From: Glaciecola blandensis
GTDB lineage: Bacteria > Pseudomonadota > Gammaproteobacteria > Enterobacterales > Alteromonadaceae
Length of the DNA stretch: 64,000 nucleotides
Assembly: GCF_031846165.1 (NCBI RefSeq)
Contig: NZ_JAVRIE010000003.1
Location: 124,001-188,000, forward strand
Reading direction: 5' to 3'
The notes beneath the pieces were generated by a model. The model had not been told where the DNA came from and made no database searches. It was given only the letters and a program-made list of their open reading frames with translations. The first letter of the stretch is position 1. Each line of letters begins with the position of its first letter. The position numbers were made by a program, and so were the translations under genes. Shown piece by piece: positions 8,387 through 17,723 of this stretch.

Positions 8387-9671
8387 GTGTATTGATAAGA
8401 ATTTTTATTTTTTTGCAGGCATTCTTGTATTTTTCAGTTGCCAACGTTTTTATTTTTCTGAGATAACTGCAAACCTGAGCATTATTCCATTAACGCTAAT
8501 TCTGTTGTGTCGACTTCAGTCTAATTATCAGTTTTATTTATTAATATTAAGCTTAATTCTTATGATAGATAAATCCGAAGTAGCATATACTAATACGTTT
8601 GCTATTCTTAAGTACTGTATCTATCTAGCTTTTCTTGTTAGCTTGTTGTTTAAAGTGATAAACCCTTTAGCCTTCCTCTTATGGGCTGCATGGTTTACGT
8701 TTATAATATTTATAAGTATTGGGAACATTGAATATATTTCATTAAACGTATTTATTAGGGACCTTATTTTCATCCTTTCATTTATCGCGTTGGTAACTAG
8801 ATATAGTTCGCTTAAAGATATGGAGTTTGAGAAATTAACAGATTTCATATTTTATGTCAGTCTTGCAATGTTATTATCCGAGCTTATAAATATAATGCTT
8901 TTCTATAACTATTTTGGAGGTGATTATCTTTCTTACTCTCCCATGAAAATTCTCGCTGTAATGGCCTCTTTGATTGCTCTAATTCGCAAAAGAGTGGTGA
9001 TATTTCTTTTTTTATTGATACCAACTATTTTTGTATTAGTAAATTTCCAAACCAGAATGATTTTTGTTTTTTATTTGATTTGTATTGTTTTAATTACTAT
9101 GCACAAAGCTTCTGGTTGGCTCAAAGTTGGATTTTTCGTTTCTGTCGCAGTGTTTTTAATACCAAGTGACCTATTTGCTCAATTCAGAGTCTTAAATATA
9201 TTTTACTATTTATTAAATGGTGAAAGTTTTCTTAGCCTGCTGCAAGAACTGGACCCAATTCGAACAGCTGAGCACAAAATTATAGCTAATCAAAATATTT
9301 TCTCATTACTGTTCGGTAACGGCATTGGTGTCGGATATAGAGACTATTTAGGATTATTAGATTTTGTTGATATTAGTGATAGTGCTTTTTCTGAGGAAGA
9401 ATTGAAGAATAAACTTTTTTTTAGACTTCACGATTCATGGATATACATTACACACTCCTTTGGATTGAGTGTATATTTAGGTTTAAGTTATTTATGTTTT
9501 CGTGAGATATTGGGGAAAAGCTCTGAGCAAAATAGTAGAACTATAAGTATCGTTTGCCTTTTATTATTAAACTTAAGCACATATTCAGCAGGAGGAGTTA
9601 TGCTTCTTACGTTATTGTTAAGTGTTTTGGTGTACAAACCAGTTTCAAGTCCAAGTGAACGACTGAATTAG
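8370..9671 (+). CDS. Wzy-like O-antigen/capsule polymerase
   Basis: The 433-aa protein has about ten hydrophobic helices and a larger periplasmic loop near residues 290-360, which contains FRLHDSWIYITHSFG. This His-Asp-Ser loop pattern recalls Wzy/WaaL-type polymerases and ligases. The start is TTG at 8370, inside the end of the flippase gene, with GAAGG at 8356-8360 ending 9 nt upstream. No ATG is available in frame nearby. Wzy proteins join repeat units in the periplasm and are so divergent that topology and position beside wzx are the main evidence. It is AT-rich like its upstream neighbours. Confidence 0.75.
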   Translation: MTSNYKCIDKNFYFFAGILVFFSCQRFYFSEITANLSIIPLTLILLCRLQSNYQFYLLILSLILMIDKSEVAYTNTFAILKYCIYLAFLVSLLFKVINPLAFLLWAAWFTFIIFISIGNIEYISLNVFIRDLIFILSFIALVTRYSSLKDMEFEKLTDFIFYVSLAMLLSELINIMLFYNYFGGDYLSYSPMKILAVMASLIALIRKRVVIFLFLLIPTIFVLVNFQTRMIFVFYLICIVLITMHKASGWLKVGFFVSVAVFLIPSDLFAQFRVLNIFYYLLNGESFLSLLQELDPIRTAEHKIIANQNIFSLLFGNGIGVGYRDYLGLLDFVDISDSAFSEEELKNKLFFRLHDSWIYITHSFGLSVYLGLSYLCFREILGKSSEQNSRTISIVCLLLLNLSTYSAGGVMLLTLLLSVLVYKPVSSPSERLN

Positions 9672-9707
9672 ATAATAATGTAAATTTAGAAAGTGAGTTA
9701 TTAAAAT

Positions 9708-10721
9708 ATGATAAATCAAATATCGGTGTGTATACCGATAAAAAATGATGCTAAAAACCTAGACTCTTTATTAAAATCAATCAGCGTATCTGATATCGAC
9801 AACTTAGATTACGAAATTCTAGTATGTGATGGCGGCTCAGATGACGGCCCATTTGAAGTGGTAGATAGGTGGTCTAAAACTCTTAACATTAAATTTATTG
9901 AGTCTTTAAATGGTACTGCTAGTATCAATTTGAACAAAGGAATAAATGAAGCTAGATTCAAAGTTTTTTGTCGAATCGACTCACATTGCAAAGTATCTTC
10001 TAATTTCTTTTCGCTAGGGTTGAAGCAACTAAACTCTGATAGTGCGAATATTTGTGCTGTGGGACCTATAATTGATGTGACGCCAAGAAGAGTCAATAAA
10101 AAAACTGCTAATGCAATCAGTCATGCTTTTGTCTCTCCATTCTTTATGGGACCAAGTCGTTTTAAGGCTTCGAAGCTTTTTCAATCTGAAGCGCGTAATG
10201 TTGATACACTCTATCTTGGTTTCTTTTTTACTGATGACTTGAGAGCTATTGGAGGATTCAATGAATTAATTGCAAGAAAGCAGGATATTGATTTGCTTAA
10301 ACGGTTAAGGTCATATACAAAAAAGAAATTACTACAGAGCACTGAACTAAGAATTGAATATATTCTTAAGCAAGATACAGTTCGAACAATTCTGAAACGC
10401 GCATATACTCAAGGGAAGCTGACAACGAAGTATTTAAACAATGTTAGACTTCAGCATTTGTTGCCTATCACTGCTTTTGGACTTTCGCTAATCGCAGCCA
10501 TTCTAATCCCCTCATATGTTTTATTATTCGTTTGCCTTTACTTTTTTGTGTCAAGTGTTTTTTTATACTTTGAGTCAAGATCTGTATTTATCGCGTTCAG
10601 TTATAGTTTTCTTTTTCCAGCATGTCATAGTTGCTTTGTTTTAGGTAATTTTAAAGGCTTGGTTGACTTAGCTATAGAGAAGCTCCATAAAAAAAAGAAA
10701 AAGGTGAGTAATGAAATCTAA
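9708..10721 (+). CDS. GT2-family glycosyltransferase with C-terminal membrane helices
   Basis: The 337-aa protein begins with a typical GT-A family 2 opening (ISVCIPIKNDAKNLDSLLKS) and EILVCDGGSDDG, where GGSDDG is the nucleotide-binding loop. A DxD-like position is present as CRIDSH. The acceptor-side region includes GGFNELIARKQDIDLLKRL. Residues from about 255 onward form two to three hydrophobic helices (LLPITAFGLSLIAAILI and following), so the enzyme is probably anchored to the inner membrane, as in ExoA-type enzymes. It would add one sugar to the lipid-linked repeat unit. It overlaps the next gene by 11 bp. Confidence 0.85.
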   Translation: MINQISVCIPIKNDAKNLDSLLKSISVSDIDNLDYEILVCDGGSDDGPFEVVDRWSKTLNIKFIESLNGTASINLNKGINEARFKVFCRIDSHCKVSSNFFSLGLKQLNSDSANICAVGPIIDVTPRRVNKKTANAISHAFVSPFFMGPSRFKASKLFQSEARNVDTLYLGFFFTDDLRAIGGFNELIARKQDIDLLKRLRSYTKKKLLQSTELRIEYILKQDTVRTILKRAYTQGKLTTKYLNNVRLQHLLPITAFGLSLIAAILIPSYVLLFVCLYFFVSSVFLYFESRSVFIAFSYSFLFPACHSCFVLGNFKGLVDLAIEKLHKKKKKVSNEI

Positions 10722-11814
10722 GCGGGTTTGTTTTCTTGTAGATCATTCTCTGGATCCGAGGTTGAGAAAAAGAGTATCGAGCTTTATTCTGCGCGGTTAT
10801 TCTGTGGTAGTGTATTCAGACACGCAAAAGGGTGAATGGCTCGCAACCTCAGACTGGGCAAAAAACGCTGAGTTGAGAGAATATAAAGGATTAGGAACGG
10901 ATTTGGATTTCTCAATTTTATATGTAAGTGGAGCGAAGGTATTTATTGATAAATTTTGGGTTCTACGTAGATTTAAAAAAAATTCCTATATAATATCAGA
11001 AATTCCAGACTTACCACTGCGATATAGCAATAATATGTTAAACGTAGCCGTGGGCTGGATATTTAGTTTGTTCGTTAGATCTGTAAGTGATTCAATTGTG
11101 TTGACTTCGCAAGGATTTATCGAATTTTTTAGAACCTTCAATAATGTGTCTTTTATTGAGAATATTCCTAACCGTGAGCTAGTTGAGTCTTTCAAGTTAG
11201 CATTTAATAAAGGCGTGAGTGAAAGTAAATGTAAGATAAAATTAGGGTATGTAGGGGCGATAAGATATTTAGAGCAACTTCATATGGTCTTGGAGTATTT
11301 GTATTCTTTAGGCGATAGTTCAAATATTGAGCTTCATATCTATGGAGGTCCAATTAATAAATTTGAGGGATTGGTTAATAAATACCCGCATTTTAAAAAT
11401 ATGATAAATAACAATGTATTTGTGCACGGACCGTATGATTATGAAAATGAAATTGTCCAAATTTACTCTAGTATCGATGTCGTTTTAGCGAATTATGATG
11501 CTAGTCAGTTAAACGTGCGGTTAGCCCTGCCAAACAAGTTATACGAGAGCTTGTTATCGCAGAAACCAATCATCGTGTCAAAAAAGACATTCTTGTCTGA
11601 GAAAGTTAAAGAACTCAATATTGGATGGTGTGTTGAATCATCCCAACAAAAGCAGACCACTTTTAATGAGCAAATGGATGCTATCGTTAAAGAGTTAAAA
11701 TCCTCAGAGTTCACTTATCCGCAAAAAAGTTACTTCGATGAGTTGGAATTACAAGAGAGTCAGTTCTTTTCTAAGTTAGAAAGTAGCGTTTCTTTTTTCA
11801 ATAAAAATGTATGA
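10711..11814 (+). CDS. GT4-like glycosyltransferase
   Basis: This 367-aa protein opens with KRVCFLVDHSLDPRLRKRVS, a pattern seen in GT4 enzymes such as WbnK- or FucNAc-transferase-like proteins. It contains a mid-protein Rossmann strand (KLGYVGAIRYLEQLHMVLEY) and a C-terminal donor-binding stretch, NVRLALPNKLYESLLSQKPI, in which P-N-K-x-x-E replaces the usual GT4 P-x-K-x-x-E. AAAAAGGTGAGTA precedes the ATG and gives a good ribosome-binding site. It overlaps the upstream GT2 gene by 11 bp and precedes an SDR reductase, consistent with assembly of the repeat unit. Donor and acceptor cannot be assigned from sequence. Confidence 0.75.
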   Translation: MKSKRVCFLVDHSLDPRLRKRVSSFILRGYSVVVYSDTQKGEWLATSDWAKNAELREYKGLGTDLDFSILYVSGAKVFIDKFWVLRRFKKNSYIISEIPDLPLRYSNNMLNVAVGWIFSLFVRSVSDSIVLTSQGFIEFFRTFNNVSFIENIPNRELVESFKLAFNKGVSESKCKIKLGYVGAIRYLEQLHMVLEYLYSLGDSSNIELHIYGGPINKFEGLVNKYPHFKNMINNNVFVHGPYDYENEIVQIYSSIDVVLANYDASQLNVRLALPNKLYESLLSQKPIIVSKKTFLSEKVKELNIGWCVESSQQKQTTFNEQMDAIVKELKSSEFTYPQKSYFDELELQESQFFSKLESSVSFFNKNV

Positions 11815-11824
11815 AGCGAAGTAG

Positions 11825-12772
11825 ATGAGAATTCTAATTACAGGCGCAAGTGGGTACATTGGTTCTTGTGTTTTTGCGTATATGGAAAAACTTGGACATA
11901 TTGTTCATGGAATAGCTAAAAGTCCTAGTAGCCACCCAAATATATACGCTATCGATTTAACGGATAAGACTAAAAATGATGAAGTTGCCATTCTACTGGG
12001 AAATGCTGACCTTGTTGTTCATTGTGCAGCATTACTACACAACAAAATTAAAGACGAGGCCGGCACGGCTGAATTTTACGAGACTAATGTCCTAGCGACA
12101 AAGCGACTATTTGGTATGGCGCAAAAGCTAGAGGTGAAAAAGTTTGTTTTTTTAAGTTCCGCTCTGTCTGTACTATCTCATTCTAGGTTCATAGTTGATG
12201 AAAAAACTCAACCAATCCCAAAAAGTGAGTTTGCAAAATCCAAATTGCAGGCTGAAATGGAAATATTAAACTTATACGAAGAAGGTCGAACGGAACCTAT
12301 TATTTTGAGGTTACCTCTCGTTTATGGCTCAAATCCGCCCGCGAATTTAAGGCTTTTGGAAAGGTTAACTACGCTGAATCTGCCCATACCTTTGGATGCC
12401 GTTGAAAATAAACGAAGTTATATTGGTATGGATAATCTATTGGATTTATTAGCATATCTTGTTGATGCAAAAATCACACGCCTTGACTCATATCCAGTTT
12501 ACTTCGCCACTGACGGGAGTTCGCTCTCAACGAGGAAGTTAGTGCGCTATATCGCAGCGGCTAAGAATAGTAAAAGCGTCTTTTTAAAGGTTCCGAAAAG
12601 CCTATTGAAATTGGGTTTGTTGTTAATTGGAAAGCGAAATATGATTCCGTCGTTGTTGTATGATTTAGAGATTGATGACAGTAAAATTCGAAAATTATTA
12701 AATTGGAGTCCGAAGTATACTCCGCAGCAGCTATTTGAAATATATTTTAAGGAGCAACAAAGTAATGATTAG
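11825..12772 (+). CDS. SDR-family NDP-sugar epimerase/reductase (WbpV-like)
   Basis: The 315-aa extended SDR has the glycine-rich motif ITGASGYIGSCVFAYMEKLG, the VVHCAALLHN core, and catalytic serine SSALSV. The Tyr-x-x-x-Lys motif is not in its usual form: at the expected place the sequence reads PKSEFAKSKLQAE, so Phe (F-A-K-S-K) replaces the catalytic Tyr. This deserves attention. In the family, WbpV/WbcY-like enzymes reduce the UDP-4-keto sugar made by WbpM to UDP-QuiNAc or UDP-FucNAc, and here a WbpM-like gene follows two genes later. The stop (TAG 12770-12772) overlaps the start of the phosphoglycosyl transferase gene by 8 bp. Function is inferred from family and context. Confidence 0.72.
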   Translation: MRILITGASGYIGSCVFAYMEKLGHIVHGIAKSPSSHPNIYAIDLTDKTKNDEVAILLGNADLVVHCAALLHNKIKDEAGTAEFYETNVLATKRLFGMAQKLEVKKFVFLSSALSVLSHSRFIVDEKTQPIPKSEFAKSKLQAEMEILNLYEEGRTEPIILRLPLVYGSNPPANLRLLERLTTLNLPIPLDAVENKRSYIGMDNLLDLLAYLVDAKITRLDSYPVYFATDGSSLSTRKLVRYIAAAKNSKSVFLKVPKSLLKLGLLLIGKRNMIPSLLYDLEIDDSKIRKLLNWSPKYTPQQLFEIYFKEQQSND

Positions 12773-13313
12773 AACTTTGGATTTGATATTTTCCTTTTTA
12801 GGATTAGTATTCTTACTTCCCGTAATGGCTATTATTTCTATTTTGATCATGGCATTTGATGGGCCTGCAATATTTTCTCAGAAACGGTTAGGCAGAAATA
12901 AGAGGGTATTTACTCTTTATAAGTTTAGAACAATGAAGCTAAATACTGAATCTAAGGCAAGCCATTTGGTCGCTTCCTCCTCGATAACCGGAATTGGGAA
13001 GTTTTTACGAAAAACTAAGCTGGATGAATTACCTCAACTTTTTAATGTGTTGACTGGTGAAATGAGCCTAGTTGGGCCGAGGCCAAACTTAGAAAGCCAA
13101 AAAGAGTTAATAAACGAAAGAGATGTGAAAAATGTTTTTAATGTGAGACCTGGTATTACTGGCTTGGCACAGATTAATCATATTGATATGTCTAACCCGA
13201 AGAAACTGGCGACAACTGATTCCGAAATGATTGCTAACCTCACAATAAGGTCATATTTTTATTACATCTTGAAGACAATCACTGGAGGTGGAGCTGGGGA
13301 CGCGGTAAAGTAG
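12765..13313 (+). CDS. Initiating phosphoglycosyl transferase (small, PglC/WbpL-like sugar transferase)
   Basis: I start it at ATG 12765 (182 aa), with AAGGAG ending about 10 nt upstream; a longer TTG form is unlikely. The protein is a minimal monotopic phosphoglycosyl transferase. It has one re-entrant hydrophobic helix at the N-terminus (LDLIFSFLGLVFLLPVMAII), SQKRLGRNKRVFTLYKFRTM, the catalytic Asp-Glu dyad in KLDELPQLFNVL, and GEMSLVGPRP with NVRPGITGLAQI. It moves a phospho-sugar, probably QuiNAc-P or FucNAc-P judging from the neighbouring SDR and WbpM-like genes, onto undecaprenyl phosphate and so starts repeat-unit synthesis. The short length matches PglC rather than the large WbaP/WcaJ type. 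Confidence 0.92.
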   Translation: MIRTLDLIFSFLGLVFLLPVMAIISILIMAFDGPAIFSQKRLGRNKRVFTLYKFRTMKLNTESKASHLVASSSITGIGKFLRKTKLDELPQLFNVLTGEMSLVGPRPNLESQKELINERDVKNVFNVRPGITGLAQINHIDMSNPKKLATTDSEMIANLTIRSYFYYILKTITGGGAGDAVK

Positions 13314-13363
13314 TTTGGAAATTCATGAGCTATATTTGAAATATATTGTCTTTAAGGCGTTAA

Positions 13364-15322
13364 ATGAAAAACAGCATAAACAAAATTTTTAATTCCTCGA
13401 GAAAATCAAAGCGGTTTATTACGTTGGTAGTGGACTCTATTTTTATTGTAATTTCGTTCTGGTCGGCTTTAGTAATCAGGCTTGATAATCTATCGGCATT
13501 TTCAATTGCAAACTATTGGCTAATTCTATCAGGATTGTTACCTATAAGCCTTTTAATATTCATTAAACTTGGCTTATACAGAGCGGTACTTCGTTACATG
13601 AGCTCACAAGCTGTATGGGCTGTCGTTGCTGGAACGATGCTATCCACAGCGGCTTTAGTGCTTATCGCATTCTTCTCTACAACAACAGTCCCAAGAACAA
13701 TGCCACTGATCTACTGTGCATTGATATTGCTAACAGTGGGCGGTGCAAGACTATTAGTTAGAGCTCTGGTAAGTCAATTCACGGGCACAAATAAACGACC
13801 AGTAGTAATCTACGGGGCCGGTTCCGCCGGTCGACAATTGGCTACTGGAATCGCAATCGGCCCTGAATATTATGTGTCGGCATTTATTGATGACGACGCG
13901 ACAAAGTACGGGTCTGTAATACAAGGGATCCCTGTAATTTCATTAGTTGAGCTAAAAGCCCTAATTGATGCTGGTAAAGCTATCAAGGTGCTACTTGCCT
14001 TGCCCAGTGCGTCCCGCTCTGAAAGAAATCGAATCATCAATTCACTAGAGAAGTACCAGATAAAAGTACAAACAATTCCAGGAATAGCCGATGTAATTGA
14101 AGGGAACTTCAATGCATCTGAGCTCATTGATGTCGAAATTGAAGACTTACTAGGTCGGGAACCCGTCACACCATTGCCGCAGCTAATGTCGCAAAACATT
14201 ACTACAAAAAATGTAATGGTTTCCGGTGCTGGTGGTTCCATAGGGTCAGAGCTTTGTAGACAAATATTAAAATTTAAACCAGCTAAATTAGTCCTGTTCG
14301 AGCTAAGCGAATTTGCGCTATATCAGATAGAAAAAGAGCTTGGTGAATACATTAAAATAAACGGTCTAAAAACTAAACTATTGCCATTGATGGGCTCTGT
14401 ACAACGAATCAATCGAGTCGAAAATGTCATGAAGGCATTTGAGATAAATACGATATATCATGCGGCAGCATATAAACATGTACCTCTAGTTGAACATAAC
14501 GTTGTCGAAGGCATTAGAAACAATGTTTATGGTACATATTACACAGCAAAGGCGGCGATTAACGCTGGCGTTGAAACATTTGTTCTGGTCTCTACTGACA
14601 AAGCGGTAAGACCTACTAATGTTATGGGAGCTTCTAAACGCATGGCTGAACTTGTTCTCCAAGCATTATCTGAAGCTAAATTTAATAAGTCGACACGATT
14701 CTGTATGGTCCGGTTTGGTAACGTGCTCGGGTCTTCGGGGTCTGTCGTTCCCTTATTTAGAAAGCAAATTCAAGAAGGCGGACCAATTACGCTAACACAT
14801 GAAGATATCACCCGTTTCTTTATGACTATTCCTGAAGCCGCTCAACTCGTTATTCAGGCGGGCGCGATGGGTAAAGGTGGTGATGTTTTCGTATTGGACA
14901 TGGGTGAATCAGTCAAGATCAAAGATCTTGCTGAGAAATTAGTTCGTTTATCTGGTTTAGAAATAAAAGATGATCAGAACCCTAACGGTGATATTGAAAT
15001 TCAATGCACAGGTCTTAGACCTGGTGAGAAATTGTATGAAGAATTATTGATTGGCGAGAACGTACAAGAGACATACCATGAAAGAATAATGACAGCTAAT
15101 GAAGCGATGCTTTCATGGGAAGATTTAGAACCATTGCTCGATAAGCTAGACAAAGCCTGTCACGATTTCGATCATGAAAAAGTTCGCAGCATACTTTTAA
15201 ACGCACCTACTGGTTTTAATCCTACTGATGGCATATGTGATTTAGTTTGGGCTGCTCGAAATGAAGATGAAAAAGTAGAAAAGCTTCCCGCACAGGTGAT
15301 AACCTTACCAAGCACGAAATGA
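13364..15322 (+). CDS. WbpM/CapD-like UDP-GlcNAc 4,6-dehydratase, membrane anchored
   Basis: The 652-aa protein has four N-terminal membrane helices (about residues 18-125), a first Rossmann domain (VVIYGAGSAGRQLATGI) and a second, catalytic SDR domain (MVSGAGGSIGSELCRQILKF). STDKAVRPTNVMGASKRMAE is the WbpM/FlaA1-type catalytic block, where Met-x-x-x-Lys replaces the usual Tyr-x-x-x-Lys. Length and layout match WbpM. The enzyme makes UDP-2-acetamido-2,6-dideoxy-4-hexulose in the cytoplasm at the inner membrane. The SDR at 11.8 kb or the one at 25.8 kb could reduce it to the sugar used by the phosphoglycosyl transferase just upstream. Confidence 0.92.
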   Translation: MKNSINKIFNSSRKSKRFITLVVDSIFIVISFWSALVIRLDNLSAFSIANYWLILSGLLPISLLIFIKLGLYRAVLRYMSSQAVWAVVAGTMLSTAALVLIAFFSTTTVPRTMPLIYCALILLTVGGARLLVRALVSQFTGTNKRPVVIYGAGSAGRQLATGIAIGPEYYVSAFIDDDATKYGSVIQGIPVISLVELKALIDAGKAIKVLLALPSASRSERNRIINSLEKYQIKVQTIPGIADVIEGNFNASELIDVEIEDLLGREPVTPLPQLMSQNITTKNVMVSGAGGSIGSELCRQILKFKPAKLVLFELSEFALYQIEKELGEYIKINGLKTKLLPLMGSVQRINRVENVMKAFEINTIYHAAAYKHVPLVEHNVVEGIRNNVYGTYYTAKAAINAGVETFVLVSTDKAVRPTNVMGASKRMAELVLQALSEAKFNKSTRFCMVRFGNVLGSSGSVVPLFRKQIQEGGPITLTHEDITRFFMTIPEAAQLVIQAGAMGKGGDVFVLDMGESVKIKDLAEKLVRLSGLEIKDDQNPNGDIEIQCTGLRPGEKLYEELLIGENVQETYHERIMTANEAMLSWEDLEPLLDKLDKACHDFDHEKVRSILLNAPTGFNPTDGICDLVWAARNEDEKVEKLPAQVITLPSTK

Positions 15323-15352
15323 TGAGTGGGCTAAAAAAATATTTCGGTAAAT

Positions 15353-15378
15353 GAACGAAGAGAAGCTCTCTTCCGTTC
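15353..15378 (+). terminator. Hairpin between the wbpM-like gene and ugd
   Basis: GAACGAAGAGA (15353-15363) pairs with TCTCTTCCGTTC (15367-15378) with one bulged base and a three-base loop, followed by AATTTTAG. The U-tract is short, so it may be a weak terminator, an attenuator or a leader hairpin of ugd. No other purpose is evident. Confidence 0.4.
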
Positions 15379-15403
15379 AATTTTAGAAAAACAAGGAAAA
15401 GTA

Positions 15404-16744
15404 ATGAAAGTAACAGTCTTCGGCATCGGCTATGTCGGCCTAGTCCAAGCAGCAGTGCTAGCGGAAGTTGGCCATGACGTTGTTTGCGTCGATGTTGACC
15501 AAAACAAAGTAGATAATTTAGAAAAGGGAATCATCCCAATCTACGAACCGGGACTGACACCATTAGTTACATCTAATTTCGAGCAAGGTCGTGTAAAATT
15601 CACGACAGATGCTGAAAAGGGTGTCACTCACGGCGAAGTCGTATTTATTGCTGTCGGCACACCGCCAGACGAAGATGGCTCAGCAGACCTCAAATATGTG
15701 CAAGCAGTCGCCAAAACGATAGCAACGCACATGCAGAAGCATAAAATCATCATCAATAAGTCTACCGTGCCTGTTGGCACTGCTGACAAGGTTATTGCAA
15801 CTGTATCTGAAACCTTAAAAGAGCTAAATAAAGACCTCACTTTTGATGTGGTCTCAAATCCAGAATTCCTAAAAGAAGGTGCTGCAGTCAACGACTGTAT
15901 GCGTCCAGATCGAATTATCCTAGGTACCGAAAGTGAGTTTGCAGAGAAGAAGCTTCGCGAGCTATACAGCCCATTTAATCGCAATCATGACAAAATTATA
16001 GTCATGGATGTGCGCAGTGCTGAACTAACAAAGTACGCGGCAAACTGCATGCTAGCAACCAAAATTAGCTTTATGAACGAGATGTCCAACTTAGCGGAAC
16101 TCATGGGGGCAGACATCGAGAATGTGCGTAAAGGCATCGGTAGTGACCCTCGTATAGGCTATCAGTTTATTTACCCTGGTTGCGGCTATGGCGGCTCGTG
16201 TTTCCCCAAAGATGTGCAAGCGCTCGTTCGCAGTGCAAACGGTGTTGGTTACAAAGCAAAGATACTCGAATCAGTTGAAGCAGTTAACTACCGTCAAAAA
16301 GAGAAGCTATTTGATTATCTTATGGACTTTTATAAAGGTGATCTCAAGGGAAACACAATCGCTTTGTGGGGCCTTTCATTCAAACCAAATACGGATGATA
16401 TGCGAGAGGCTTCTTCACGAGTATTGATGGAGAAGCTTTGGGAGCAAGGAGCAAAGGTGCAAGCCTTTGACCCTGAGGCTATGGAAGAAACTCAGCGTAT
16501 CTATGGCAACCGTAGTGACTTATCACTAATGGGGACCAAGGAAGCTACCTTAAATAATGCAGACTGCTTAGTCATTTGTACTGAGTGGCAAGCTTTCAGA
16601 GCGCCAGATTTTGAGTTGATCAAATCAAGTATAAAAGACCCTGTAGTATTCGATGGAAGAAATTTATTTGAGCCATCGCTAATGTCGGAATACGGATTGC
16701 ATTACTATGCCATCGGCAGAGCGCTATCAGTTAAAGCGCACTAA
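15404..16744 (+). CDS. ugd: UDP-glucose 6-dehydrogenase
   Basis: The 446-aa protein has the N-terminal motif VFGIGYVGLVQAAVLAEVGH, IPIYEPGL, and KSTVPVGTADKV. The catalytic cysteine is in GGSCFPKDVQALV. These are the signature positions of bacterial UDP-glucose 6-dehydrogenase, which oxidises UDP-glucose to UDP-glucuronate with two NAD. AAGGAAAA precedes the start by about 7 nt. Base composition is less AT-rich than the serotype-specific genes, as expected for a conserved flank of a polysaccharide locus. galU, which makes its substrate, follows 23 bp later, so the two form a metabolic pair. It is distinct from the TviB-like dehydrogenase at 2.3 kb. Confidence 0.96.
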   Translation: MKVTVFGIGYVGLVQAAVLAEVGHDVVCVDVDQNKVDNLEKGIIPIYEPGLTPLVTSNFEQGRVKFTTDAEKGVTHGEVVFIAVGTPPDEDGSADLKYVQAVAKTIATHMQKHKIIINKSTVPVGTADKVIATVSETLKELNKDLTFDVVSNPEFLKEGAAVNDCMRPDRIILGTESEFAEKKLRELYSPFNRNHDKIIVMDVRSAELTKYAANCMLATKISFMNEMSNLAELMGADIENVRKGIGSDPRIGYQFIYPGCGYGGSCFPKDVQALVRSANGVGYKAKILESVEAVNYRQKEKLFDYLMDFYKGDLKGNTIALWGLSFKPNTDDMREASSRVLMEKLWEQGAKVQAFDPEAMEETQRIYGNRSDLSLMGTKEATLNNADCLVICTEWQAFRAPDFELIKSSIKDPVVFDGRNLFEPSLMSEYGLHYYAIGRALSVKAH

Positions 16745-16767
16745 GTAAGTAAAGGAATTTAAAGCAA

Positions 16768-17655
16768 ATGAGTCAAGTAAAGAAAGCAGTTATCCCAGTA
16801 GCAGGTCTCGGTACCAGAATGCTTCCAGCAACAAAGGCAATTCCAAAGGAAATGCTACCTGTCGTTGATAAGCCACTTATTCAGTATGTAGTAAATGAAT
16901 GTGTGCAGGCTGGTATAAAGCAAATTGTATTGGTAACTCATGCGAGTAAAAACAGTATAGAGAATCACTTTGATACATCATTTGAATTAGAAGCGACGCT
17001 TGAAAAACGTGTAAAACGCCAGTTGCTTGAAGCTGTTCAGGCTATATGTCCAAAAGACGTAACTATCATGCATGTGCGACAAGGTGTTGCGAGTGGCTTA
17101 GGGCACGCGGTAATGTGTGCGTATCCGTTAATTGGAGATGCGCCTTTCGCTGTAGTCTTACCAGATGTCATTATTGACGACGTGGCAAGTAACCCGAAAA
17201 AGGACAACTTAGCGGATATGGTTGCTAAGTTTAATACAAGCCGTGTTAGCCAAGTCATGGTTGAACAAGTTGCTCAGGAAGATGTATCCAAATTTGGTAT
17301 TGTCGATCTTGAAGGCAAGGAACTAGCGCAGGGTGAGTCAGGTAAGATGCATAAGATGGTTGAAAAGCCAGACTTGGAAGATGCACCCTCTGATCTAGCT
17401 GTGGTTGGGCGTTACGTATTGTCTGAAAAAACCTGGGATCTACTAAGAAAAACACCACCGGGGGCGGGCGGCGAAATCCAATTGACAGATGCTATCGATG
17501 CGCTAATGGAGCATGAGCAAGTTGATGCCTATTATATGAAAGGTAAAAGCCATGACTGTGGTAGCAAACTTGGTTATATGAAAGCGAATGTTGAATATGC
17601 GATGCGTCATCCTGAGCTGGGTGAAGAATTCACAGAGTATTTAAAGTCCCTATAG
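16768..17655 (+). CDS. galU: UTP-glucose-1-phosphate uridylyltransferase
   Basis: The 295-aa protein carries the pyrophosphorylase signature AVIPVAGLGTRMLPATKAIP followed by KEMLPVVDKPLIQYVVNE. Other GalU landmarks are GLGHAVMCA, VVLPDVIID and GGEIQLTDAI. It makes UDP-glucose from UTP and glucose-1-phosphate, feeding Ugd just upstream as well as general glycan synthesis. A rho-independent terminator follows 21 nt after the stop, so this is the last gene of the first polysaccharide operon. Length and motifs are complete; there is nothing unusual. Confidence 0.97.
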   Translation: MSQVKKAVIPVAGLGTRMLPATKAIPKEMLPVVDKPLIQYVVNECVQAGIKQIVLVTHASKNSIENHFDTSFELEATLEKRVKRQLLEAVQAICPKDVTIMHVRQGVASGLGHAVMCAYPLIGDAPFAVVLPDVIIDDVASNPKKDNLADMVAKFNTSRVSQVMVEQVAQEDVSKFGIVDLEGKELAQGESGKMHKMVEKPDLEDAPSDLAVVGRYVLSEKTWDLLRKTPPGAGGEIQLTDAIDALMEHEQVDAYYMKGKSHDCGSKLGYMKANVEYAMRHPELGEEFTEYLKSL

Positions 17656-17676
17656 CTCGACTATAACTGTTTGACT

Positions 17677-17709
17677 AAACCCCGATAGTAAAAACTGCCG
17701 GGGTTTTTT
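17677..17709 (+). terminator. Intrinsic terminator after galU
   Basis: AAACCCCG (17677-17684) pairs with CGGGGTTT (17699-17706) over 8 bp with a 14-nt loop, followed by a T-run to 17709. It ends the + strand polysaccharide operon and lies just past the end of the converging comEA-like gene. The A-rich side could also serve the opposite strand weakly. Confidence 0.9.
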
Positions 17710-17723
17710 ATTGAGAATAAATC

